A stretch of DNA of 37,347 bases from Oscillospiraceae bacterium. GTDB taxonomy: Bacteria > Bacillota > Clostridia > UMGS1883. The stretch covers positions 1 to 37,347 of the forward strand of contig JAFLUQ010000005.1 of assembly GCA_022508735.1 (NCBI GenBank), in the 5' to 3' direction. Below are positions 22,684 through 30,314 of the stretch, in pieces (positions within the stretch are counted from its first letter, which is position 1; every line of letters starts with the position of its first letter). A program made the translations under genes and the position numbers. The notes beneath the pieces are model-generated. The model was given only the letters and a program-made list of their open reading frames with translations, was not told where the DNA came from and ran no database searches.

Positions 22684-22712
22684 TTGTAATATAGAAAAAA
22701 ATACGATATAAT
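22684..22712 (+). promoter_or_regulatory. Promoter of the exported protein at 22740
   Basis: -35 TTGTAA (22684-22689) and -10 TATAAT (22707-22712), 17-base spacer, so this gene can be expressed apart from its upstream neighbour. Confidence 0.7.
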
Positions 22713-22739
22713 GTAAGCAAAAGAAAGGATGTATGCACT

Positions 22740-23780
22740 ATGAAAAAATTTATCTCATTTTTGCTTACCTCGGTTATGCTTTATATGGCTGTATTTACCG
22801 TGCCGAAAGCGTACGCCATTGGCGGATTGGTAAATCATGAATACCCCTTCTCCACTCAGTGTATTTGGGACAAAGATAAAAAATTATTAAATGTATATGT
22901 TAATAAGCGCAGCTGCCGACAATATCCCATTGAGGAAAGTGAATATCTTTACACCGAATACGTTGAAATGGATGTCGACTATGCGTATTATAAGTCTGCC
23001 ACGAGCACTTATGCAATTTATTCCGGATACGACCTTAACGCTATAATGAAGGTCTTTGATGAATACCCGGGCAGAATAAAGCGGTGCTACGGTGACGAAA
23101 TACTTTGCAGCGGAAATATGACAGTGGCCACGCGACCGGTATTCCGTTGCCGGGGCGAGGTCATAATTGGCGTAAAAGGTACCCGCCCCGAACGCGTTGA
23201 CTATTTCCCGGATAACTATGAGAGCGACGGTCTTGAGCTCACGGTGAAAAGCTGCGAGGAGAATACGGCGTTAATAGAAATTGATGCCACCGCTTCGGAC
23301 GAAAACTCAAAAATCTATGCCGCGCTTTACGGCAACGACGATGAGCTGATAGCTGTGAAATCTGTCGAAGGTTCTCTTGAAAAGACGGAGATTGCCGACG
23401 GCGAGCGCTGCCGTTTTTACGGAAACATCAGCCTCGAGGCTGAAAAACCGGTCGCATATGTCCGGGCTTTCGTATGGGACGATAAGATTTGTCCGTTAGC
23501 CAAATCAGCCGATACTTCTGTGGAAGAGCTGGATATCACAGTGTCCGAAAGTGAAAACGGCTCAGTAGTTAAAGCGAACGATCCTGATGTGTCAAACGTC
23601 AGGGCCTATGGTCCGCTTTTGGCCTATTCCGACAGAACCGACGACTGCCGATATTTGCGTACATTTGCGGACGACAGCCTTATCGGTGAAAACAGTGTTA
23701 CCATTGCGGTTAAGGGCCGATACATGATAACCGCAGAGAATAGCCGGGGAATTGAACTCAAAAAAATCATAGATGTGTGA
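22740..23780 (+). CDS. Exported protein of unknown function
   Basis: No family is recognised. The 346-residue product starts with a signal peptide (MKKFISFLLTSVMLYMAVFT, cut likely after AYA near residue 26). Residues about 30-150 contain many Tyr and six Cys (for example TQCIW, KRSCRQY, IKRCYGDEILC, FRCRGE), suggesting disulfides outside the cell. The C-terminal half reads like beta-sandwich repeats (LTVKSCEENTALIEIDATA, ITVSESENGSVVKAND). It follows another exported protein but has its own promoter and a strong terminator. Confidence 0.7.
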   Translation: MKKFISFLLTSVMLYMAVFTVPKAYAIGGLVNHEYPFSTQCIWDKDKKLLNVYVNKRSCRQYPIEESEYLYTEYVEMDVDYAYYKSATSTYAIYSGYDLNAIMKVFDEYPGRIKRCYGDEILCSGNMTVATRPVFRCRGEVIIGVKGTRPERVDYFPDNYESDGLELTVKSCEENTALIEIDATASDENSKIYAALYGNDDELIAVKSVEGSLEKTEIADGERCRFYGNISLEAEKPVAYVRAFVWDDKICPLAKSADTSVEELDITVSESENGSVVKANDPDVSNVRAYGPLLAYSDRTDDCRYLRTFADDSLIGENSVTIAVKGRYMITAENSRGIELKKIIDV

Positions 23781-23788
23781 CGCACACA

Positions 23789-23816
23789 AAAACAGCCGCC
23801 CTCGGGCGGCTGTTTT
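23789..23816. terminator. Bidirectional terminator
   Basis: Perfect 12-bp stem AAAACAGCCGCC with GGCGGCTGTTTT around a CTCG loop, between convergent genes. It has T residues on the plus-strand exit and A residues at the entry, so it works from both sides. Confidence 0.9.
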
Positions 23817-23826
23817 AAGTTACATC

Positions 23827-25983
23827 TTACTTTTTAACTGTGAGCATAACGGGGATCTCGGTGCGGTTGCCAACGAAGTCCTCAACGTATATGATCACGG
23901 GATAGGTGCCGGGCTCGGTAACGTCAAGCTGAGTTACATCCGCGCTGACATAGGCCTTAAGGTCGATGCCTGTTACGTCCTCAGCGGTCTCAACATAGTT
24001 GCCCCAGTTGATGGACGAGGTGTCGGCACCGAGTTCAATATCGCCAAGCTCCTCCTTGAGCACGAGAGTCGGGGGAACGTTGTTCTCCTTGTCATAGACA
24101 TAAACCGTCTCCTTGCGCTCGGCAGTGTTTCCGGCCATATCGCTAAGGCGCACGATGAGGCCCTCCTCATACTTGCCAACCTTAGTGAAGTCCACGCCGC
24201 TGTAATCTACCTCGAAGTGGTCAGCCGTAAAGGGAACAGACTCGATGTCAAAGTCAGTGATACCCTCATCAACAGCCTCTTCCTCGGCAAGCTTAACTAC
24301 GTTAGCGCCGCGGATAAGAACCTTGCCCTTCTCCATCTTCAGCTCATACTCGCCGTCAACGCCGTCGCTGCCCTTGTAAATCTTGGTCCAGTCGATCTTG
24401 GAGGGATTGGTGTTCTCAGGGAATACAACGGGAACATTTTCCACCTTTGAAATGCTGGGATTTACATTGTCAACAACCTCGCCGGAGTTGAGAGCCTTGG
24501 AGATGCTCTCTATCTTGTTATATGTGCCGGACTTTCTGGCTTCAACATTTATGCGGTACTTTGGTGTTCCGCCAACACCGTATACGCTGCGGCCGAATAC
24601 GTCCTGAGAATAGCTCCAGAATACCTCTATGGACTCACCGAACTCATTCTCGGGCACGTTGCCCAGCTGGGTATATATGCGGAGATTTGCGTCGCCGATC
24701 ACGGGGTGGAAAATATCCACGCCGTCCTCAACGGCCTTACCAGCAACAGCCTTCTGCTTATACTCGGCAAAGCTGTCAACATGGGCCAGCTCCTTATAGA
24801 ACTCGGAGCGATACAGGGCGTAGGCTTCGAGGGCCAAGCGGCTCTCTTCCTCATCAAAGCCCTTCAGGAGGCCAACGCTGTCGGCAACGGAGCTGTATAT
24901 CTGATAACGGCCGCGTGTGGCGTCGTTAGCATAGTCCTCATACGGGTCGTTGTATACAACATCGTCGGGTCTGGGCCAGGGGATAACACCCATGCTCTCG
25001 CCTCTCTCGGCCAGAGCGCTGCCGCAGTTATCCATCTGCCAGCGGGCTGCGTTGTTGAACACGCTCTCGCCGTTGGCAAAGGCGTTGGTGGGAGCCATGT
25101 AGCCGGTATCAACGGAGTTGGGGCCGGCCTTAAGGCAGACTACAAGGCCCTTGGTCATAAGGTTATCGAGATATTCAGCAGCGACCTTGCCCTCCTCAGA
25201 GTCGATGCTCACGGTGGTGCCGTCATAGAGGCAGGCGCCGTTGGAGTGCAGGGCAAAAAGTATAGTATACATATAGTTGGTATGGAAGGCATATATCTCG
25301 TTGCCGGTGGCGGCCTTCTTACCGCTGAAATATGTCTGGATCTTGTTGAGATAATCCTCAAAGTAGCTCCATGTCCAGTCACCGTTCTCGTAAGCAGTGG
25401 CGGGATAGATAGTCTTGCCGTTCTCCTTGAGAGCGGGCACCTGCTCAATATATGTAGCGTTATAAACCATCGGCCAGTTATTCATATAGATAAAGTCGCG
25501 GTTTATGAGGTAATATCTGCCGAAGCACTTGTCCACCAGCATCCAGCTGTAATCTTCATTTCCGGTAAAGATATCCGTGAACTTATCGAGCGGCTGGAGT
25601 ATGTTCTGAGAAAGAAGCGTACCCTGAGAGCCGTTGGCCATAACTGGAATATGACAGAGCGGATCGCCGGCAAGCACTGTTTGAAGCAGGCACTGCTTGA
25701 TGTCAGACGGATATGACACCCAGTCGATCTGCACGCCCATCTTCTCCTGCACGGTGTTGAGAGCGGCGATGGCGGCGCGGCGGTTATCCTCGCTCATGCC
25801 GGACTGGCCTGTTATCTCGTCAACGTAGTATGGGTTGTCTTCTTGTTGATAGTGGTGGCCGATAATTATTTTGGAAACGGTATTTCTCACCGCTCGCTGC
25901 CCCAATGAACAGCCCGTGAAGCTAACGGCTATAAGGGCGGAGGTCATTGCGGCAAGCACGCATTTTTTTAAACCAGTTTTCAT
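23827..25983 (-). CDS. Extracellular solute-binding lipoprotein with C-terminal Ig-like domains
   Basis: The 718-residue product has a lipoprotein signal with lipobox FTGC at about residues 22-25, so it should be anchored to the outer face of the membrane. Residues about 80-500 read like a type 1 extracellular solute-binding protein (TYIEQVPALKENGKTIYPATAYENGDWTWSY-type text, MGVIPWPRPD), as found in sugar ABC transporters. The last 190 residues hold two Ig-like segments with DUF5011-type signatures (AGNTAERKETVYVYDKENN, then LDVTEPGTYPVIIYVED). No permease or ATPase genes are adjacent, so its partner must lie elsewhere or it acts only as a surface binding protein. Confidence 0.8.
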   Translation of the reverse strand: MKTGLKKCVLAAMTSALIAVSFTGCSLGQRAVRNTVSKIIIGHHYQQEDNPYYVDEITGQSGMSEDNRRAAIAALNTVQEKMGVQIDWVSYPSDIKQCLLQTVLAGDPLCHIPVMANGSQGTLLSQNILQPLDKFTDIFTGNEDYSWMLVDKCFGRYYLINRDFIYMNNWPMVYNATYIEQVPALKENGKTIYPATAYENGDWTWSYFEDYLNKIQTYFSGKKAATGNEIYAFHTNYMYTILFALHSNGACLYDGTTVSIDSEEGKVAAEYLDNLMTKGLVVCLKAGPNSVDTGYMAPTNAFANGESVFNNAARWQMDNCGSALAERGESMGVIPWPRPDDVVYNDPYEDYANDATRGRYQIYSSVADSVGLLKGFDEEESRLALEAYALYRSEFYKELAHVDSFAEYKQKAVAGKAVEDGVDIFHPVIGDANLRIYTQLGNVPENEFGESIEVFWSYSQDVFGRSVYGVGGTPKYRINVEARKSGTYNKIESISKALNSGEVVDNVNPSISKVENVPVVFPENTNPSKIDWTKIYKGSDGVDGEYELKMEKGKVLIRGANVVKLAEEEAVDEGITDFDIESVPFTADHFEVDYSGVDFTKVGKYEEGLIVRLSDMAGNTAERKETVYVYDKENNVPPTLVLKEELGDIELGADTSSINWGNYVETAEDVTGIDLKAYVSADVTQLDVTEPGTYPVIIYVEDFVGNRTEIPVMLTVKK

Positions 25984-26022
25984 TCTTCTCTCCCTCTATT
26001 CAAATATAGATTTCTATTCTTT

Positions 26023-26051
26023 ATTATACAACAAGAACATGGGTTTGTCAA
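26023..26051 (-). promoter_or_regulatory. Promoter of the solute-binding lipoprotein
   Basis: Consensus TTGACA (26046-26051) and TATAAT (26023-26028), 17-base spacer, minus strand. Confidence 0.85.
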
Positions 26052-26065
26052 TAACTCTCCTACAC

Positions 26066-26096
26066 AAAAATAGGAATCCACATTTGTGAATTCCTA
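26066..26096 (-). terminator. Terminator after the gene at 26115
   Basis: TAGGAAT...ATTCCTA stem (26071-26077 with 26090-26096), extended by a CAC/GTG inner stem, followed on the minus strand by TTTTTGTGT. Confidence 0.75.
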
Positions 26097-26114
26097 CTAA
26101 TATAAATTCATATT

Positions 26115-26480
26115 TCATCTCAGGCTGTAGCTCCCCATCATGTCACTGCGGCTGAGATCGCTGACTATTACCTCCTCCAGTCCGATGCCGAGAGCACTGC
26201 ATAGCGATGCAGTGTAAAACAAAGCCTCGCCTATCTCCGTACGCACAGTGGTGTGACAGTCGTCACACAGCTGCCCACGAAGCTGCCCACTTGGCTTATC
26301 CGGCGGATTTTTACACCCGTCAACCTCAATACAGCCACAGGTAGTGACTGCCTTTATGACGCTGCGGGCCACGCGTCCGTTGGCGCACTGTAGTTTGGTT
26401 AGTATGTCCAGGAGGCTTTTGTTTCTTGAGAGTACCTGCTCTGCTCTTGTCTGGTATTCAGTTATGAGTTCCGATTCCAT
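26115..26480 (-). CDS. Small Cys-containing protein of unknown function
   Basis: I chose the ATG at 26480 (121 residues) because AAGGAG lies eight bases upstream; the longer in-frame start at 26618 would run through the neighbouring terminator. The protein begins with a helical region (MESELITEYQTRAEQVLSRNK), then AVTTCGCIEV, a CDDCH pair, and a helical tail (EIGEALFYTASLCSALGIGLEEVI). This matches a widespread clostridial family labelled DUF1573 or MazG-like in different annotations, as I recall. The TCGC and CDDC motifs suggest metal binding (inference). Function is unknown. Confidence 0.65.
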   Translation of the reverse strand: MESELITEYQTRAEQVLSRNKSLLDILTKLQCANGRVARSVIKAVTTCGCIEVDGCKNPPDKPSGQLRGQLCDDCHTTVRTEIGEALFYTASLCSALGIGLEEVIVSDLSRSDMMGSYSLR

Positions 26481-26556
26481 GGCAATTCTCCTTACTGGCT
26501 TTATAATTAAATTATACATCTCGGCTTTTCCGTTGTCAATAAGAGAGATTGTCGAG

Positions 26557-26583
26557 AAAAAGAAGCCTCCGAACGGAGGCTTC
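26557..26583 (-). terminator. Terminator of the large repeat protein gene
   Basis: GAAGCCTCC with GGAGGCTTC (26562-26570 and 26575-26583), loop GTTC on the minus strand, then TTTTT. It follows the stop at 26591. Confidence 0.9.
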
Positions 26584-26590
26584 TGGGTAG

Positions 26591-29500
26591 TTAGTATATT
26601 CTCTTTTCTGCCTTGCACTTAGGCACAAGGGATCCAAGACTGTCAAACACAAATAGCTTAACGACGATGCTTCCGCCATCGGCCATTATTCTGCTGTTCT
26701 CGTCTATATTGAAGGTCATGCTGCTTGAAAGCTCCTGCGTTACAGCCGTGAGCATGTTGTCACCGCTGTACAGGGCAATAATCGCTTTTCCGCCGCCTGC
26801 CGGCTTATTAGCTCCGCTGACCTTTATTCTACCATGCAGCAGTCCGCCATCATTCTTAAGGCCGGTGGTATCGATCTCCACACCGGTAGCCTCACTCGCT
26901 ATGCGGTAGTAGAATATAGCTGTGGGGCTGAGCGTCTTGCCTATACCAGCCGTGGCCGCACGGATTTCAGTCTCACCGTTTATAGTGATGGGGCCGGTAT
27001 ATCGCTGACTCTCAAGAGTGGGTTCAGTGCCGTCTGTGGTGTAGAATATCTCATAGGTCATTTGTGCCGTTTTATTGTCATCTCTCGGATCAATATAGGT
27101 TCCGGCATAAAGCTCTATCTTGTCACCAACATTTACAAGACTGTTTGTTGCAATATTGGAAGTTGGCGCCTCAGCCACACCCATACTTCTCACTGAAATT
27201 TTGAGTTTTGTGCTGTCACCGAGCCCATCCTTACGTCCGACAGCATATATAGTCTGTTCCGGAGATGATAACAGAATATATTCACCATCTTCAACAGGAA
27301 TGGAGGGAACCGCGTTCTCATCATAGGTGTAATAAACCTTTACGCCGGGAAGATCGCAGGTCAGTGAAACACCTATTCCGCCAACAACATATTTGGAGCT
27401 TTTTACCTTCAGCTGCGGAACCGTCGGTTCTATCTTAATACTTGTGACAAACTCGTCACTGGTGACATAACCGATTTTTATAGCCGCAACTCTGACTGTC
27501 GGCACATTTTCATAGAAGTCGACGCGACTGGTGTAAACATTGGAATCAGGGCCGGGCACGCTGCCGTCGGTGGTATATACGAGCTTTACGTCTGACTCGC
27601 TGCCGGGATAGCTTACCTCCATTCCCTTATAGGAAATCAACTCTCCATTCTCCATTTTACCCAGACCGCCGGTTTTAACACCCGGCTTCTGAAGCTTTTT
27701 GAGGTTATAGGTTTTTTCCGCTACATTGCCATCCTTGTATCCGGGAAGGGTCGCCACGGCTTTCAGGGTCACTTTGCCGGGAATATTTACAAGGATCTCT
27801 TCGCCGTTATAGTATGTTCCGTTGCCGGCAGACGGAGTTGTGCCATCAAGCGTGTAATAGATATATGCGCCAAGTGTCGAAGTTCCCAGCTTAACGCCCT
27901 TTCCTCCGTAGACATCCTTGTCCTCGATCTTTACATCGGCCGGTTTATCGCCCACCACAAGCTTCACTGCAACATCACTCTGAAGCAGGCCCGGAGCCAC
28001 TGCAATGGCCTTGACAACGCTTATTTCTGTAAGCGGTTCGGAAATATATCCCGAATATTCTTTGGAAGCCGTTGTCGGTTCATCGCCGTTTACTGTGTAA
28101 TAAATTCTTGCCCCCGGAGTAGCACAGGTTATAACACCGCCATATGTGTTTGTTCCTGCCTGGCGAATAGTAATTTCGGGAGCATCCGTTTTTTTACCTG
28201 CCTGAGCGGTAGTGAAGGTCTGCTCCGAAGGAGTAAAGCCGGGCTTCATTGCCACAACGTGAATGTAACCGCTGCCGGTAACATTTATAACGGAGCCTCT
28301 CTCGTATGGGGTTCCGGCCGCAGTTGCCACAGTATCGGGAGAATTGTCGAGCACGTAGAAGATATCCGCAGCTGTGTCAGAGCAGTCTATGGTCACGCCG
28401 CCGATGACGTAGTTCACAGTCGGAGCCGGAATACGTCCCGGAGTGGCAGAGCCGCCGCTTATGGAGATATTGGTGTTATAAACCACGCTCCTGCTGCCGT
28501 TAGCCTTGATCGTCACGGCGGAAAGAGAGCTGGTCTCGCTTACTGTTATCGGATATATATATCGGTTTTCATCAGTCTGATTGATCATATCAGCCGTCAG
28601 GAAATTATTCGTTCCGGGTCGGATAACATAATATATATCACCGCTGGCATTTGGCCGGAAGGTAACTGTCTTCACCCCGCCCGAGAGGCTCTTGATTATG
28701 TCAGTTTCGGGAATTCTTGTGACATTGATCTGCCTTGCTATATATCCGCTGTTTCCGCTGCTGAAGGTATATTTTCCGTTATTTTCGACAGCGGTATTAG
28801 CCACAAAGAACCGTGTTCCATTCTGATCAAATACAATCGGTTCCGTGTATAGTGTTCCCGGCTTGCTGGCACTGGGAATATCAGAACCGTTAGGAATCAA
28901 TGTTGTAATATTATAGCGTATCTGAACTGCCGGATCTGTGGCGCTCAGTGCAACAGTCTTGATGCCCACCGGCGACTCCATAACATCGCCTAAAACAGGC
29001 GCGGTAAGGACTACATCTCCGCCGCTGACTCCGGTCACCGACTTAGACGCCACGCCGCTGTTCACATAACCCTGACGAATTGCAATAGCCCTTACGGTAC
29101 ACGGAGTTCCGATATAGATCGGCTCGGTATACCTCTCAGAGCTGCGGGTCGGAGTTGTGCCGTTGCGTGTAAAGTATATCTCCTCCCCTTCCTTTGCGGT
29201 TATAGTCACCTTTTTGCGGCCTCCGGTAGCGCTGCCAACAGAGATATTCGGTGTGGAGCAGGCTTCTATCTTTAAGTTGACGGAAACCTGATTGCTGTCA
29301 GATATTCCGGCCTTCATCGCATACGCCTTTATGGTATACATGCCCACCTCGGTAAATTCCAGCGGCGCTGTATATCTGGTATCCTTCTCTGTGACCTTGT
29401 CTTTTATTGTAGGGTATTCATTTTTGCTGTTCAGCGCACCTTTGGCGGTACGGTAGTATATAGTCGCGCCGTCGGTCTCTACCTCACCGATCAAGCGCAC

Positions 29501-30184
29501 TCCGCCATAAAAGCTTTCCTTCCTCCATGAGGGCAGCAGCACCTTATCCGGCCAGTCCTTAGCCGTGACTGTCGCCCGGCGGACATTGGTCGGCTCATAG
29601 CCTTCACGGAAGACCTGCCACATAAGGACTGTGGTTGTTCTTATATGTATCTCTGTATGGAAAGCCCTTTCCTCTCTGTAAGCGCCTGACGTTTCAGGCG
29701 TCTTGCCATCAACCGTATAACGCAGTACCTCACCGGCTTTAAGCCCTTCTATAGTCACCACTATTTCCGAAGGGTTAGGATCAGAATTATCTGAAGGATC
29801 TCTTGTGACAGTCAGCCTATATCCGACCTTGTTCTTTGAAACTACTTTACTTGAGGTAGAAGACGAGGCCGACTGATAGGCTATCGCCTTAAGCGTTATG
29901 TCCTCACTCTCATCAAAGAGAAGGCTCCCGCTGTATCTCGAGCTGCTCTTTGTCGGATTGCTGCCATTTGTTGTATAGTATATAACGGCGCCGGATGAGG
30001 AGCAGGTAATAGTGGCCTCAATCTTTCTCACTCCGTCCACTGTTCCTCCGTCTTTAAATGTAATGACCGGATCAGCCACGGCCATGAGCTCCACCGATTC
30101 CGCAACGACAACGGTAAAGGATGCCAATAGCATGATAACGGCCAATAGCGTCGATAAGCCTCTTTTCATATTCCTCATCTTCAT
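26591..30184 (-). CDS. Large exported protein of chitobiase-like (CHB_HEX_C) repeats
   Basis: The 1197-residue product has an N-terminal signal (MKRGLSTLLAVIMLLASFTV) and then about twelve tandem units with the signature [IV]YYT-x-DG-x-x-P-x-x-x-S-x-x-Y-x-x-x-I followed by [IV]-[KR]-A-[IV]-A. This is the beta-sandwich repeat at the C-terminus of chitobiases and many gut surface proteins. Clear examples are VIYYTTNGSNPTKSSSRYSG, IYYTVNGDEPTTASKEYSG and IFYTTDGTEPTLESQRYTG. No catalytic domain, sortase motif or SLH domain is visible. It probably acts as a carbohydrate-binding or scaffold protein next to a glycoside hydrolase gene (inference). Start ATG 30184 has GGAAGG upstream. Confidence 0.85.
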   Translation of the reverse strand: MKMRNMKRGLSTLLAVIMLLASFTVVVAESVELMAVADPVITFKDGGTVDGVRKIEATITCSSSGAVIYYTTNGSNPTKSSSRYSGSLLFDESEDITLKAIAYQSASSSTSSKVVSKNKVGYRLTVTRDPSDNSDPNPSEIVVTIEGLKAGEVLRYTVDGKTPETSGAYREERAFHTEIHIRTTTVLMWQVFREGYEPTNVRRATVTAKDWPDKVLLPSWRKESFYGGVRLIGEVETDGATIYYRTAKGALNSKNEYPTIKDKVTEKDTRYTAPLEFTEVGMYTIKAYAMKAGISDSNQVSVNLKIEACSTPNISVGSATGGRKKVTITAKEGEEIYFTRNGTTPTRSSERYTEPIYIGTPCTVRAIAIRQGYVNSGVASKSVTGVSGGDVVLTAPVLGDVMESPVGIKTVALSATDPAVQIRYNITTLIPNGSDIPSASKPGTLYTEPIVFDQNGTRFFVANTAVENNGKYTFSSGNSGYIARQINVTRIPETDIIKSLSGGVKTVTFRPNASGDIYYVIRPGTNNFLTADMINQTDENRYIYPITVSETSSLSAVTIKANGSRSVVYNTNISISGGSATPGRIPAPTVNYVIGGVTIDCSDTAADIFYVLDNSPDTVATAAGTPYERGSVINVTGSGYIHVVAMKPGFTPSEQTFTTAQAGKKTDAPEITIRQAGTNTYGGVITCATPGARIYYTVNGDEPTTASKEYSGYISEPLTEISVVKAIAVAPGLLQSDVAVKLVVGDKPADVKIEDKDVYGGKGVKLGTSTLGAYIYYTLDGTTPSAGNGTYYNGEEILVNIPGKVTLKAVATLPGYKDGNVAEKTYNLKKLQKPGVKTGGLGKMENGELISYKGMEVSYPGSESDVKLVYTTDGSVPGPDSNVYTSRVDFYENVPTVRVAAIKIGYVTSDEFVTSIKIEPTVPQLKVKSSKYVVGGIGVSLTCDLPGVKVYYTYDENAVPSIPVEDGEYILLSSPEQTIYAVGRKDGLGDSTKLKISVRSMGVAEAPTSNIATNSLVNVGDKIELYAGTYIDPRDDNKTAQMTYEIFYTTDGTEPTLESQRYTGPITINGETEIRAATAGIGKTLSPTAIFYYRIASEATGVEIDTTGLKNDGGLLHGRIKVSGANKPAGGGKAIIALYSGDNMLTAVTQELSSSMTFNIDENSRIMADGGSIVVKLFVFDSLGSLVPKCKAEKRIY

Positions 30185-30237
30185 TCCACATTCCTTCCTT
30201 TATGTACAGTCTATATCTGCAATAATAAACCTTAAAC

Positions 30238-30291
30238 GAAAAACGCCGAGTATACCTTTCTATTAATTATATCAGAAAAGTATCCCGGCGT
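30238..30291 (-). terminator. Terminator of the hydrolase gene with a promoter -10 in its loop
   Basis: On the minus strand, ACGCCG and CGGCGT (30286-30291 and 30243-30248) close a long stem that continues with ATACTTTTCT against AGAAAGGTAT, followed by TTTTT. The roughly 12-base loop contains the TATAAT that serves the next gene. Confidence 0.7.
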
Positions 30292-30294
30292 CAA
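30266..30294 (-). promoter_or_regulatory. Promoter of the large repeat protein
   Basis: -35 TTGACG (30289-30294) and -10 TATAAT (30266-30271), 17-base spacer, minus strand; embedded in the terminator hairpin of the upstream gene. Confidence 0.75.
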
Positions 30295-30314
30295 TATATA
30301 CAATTGTGAATTTT

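Noticed and set aside
24706..25716. A 336-residue open frame on the plus strand
   Set aside because: Antisense to the solute-binding lipoprotein, which has a lipobox, promoter and terminator.
26481..26618. N-terminal extension of the small Cys-containing protein
   Set aside because: It would be translated from the terminator of the neighbouring gene and lacks a ribosome site; the ATG at 26480 has one.
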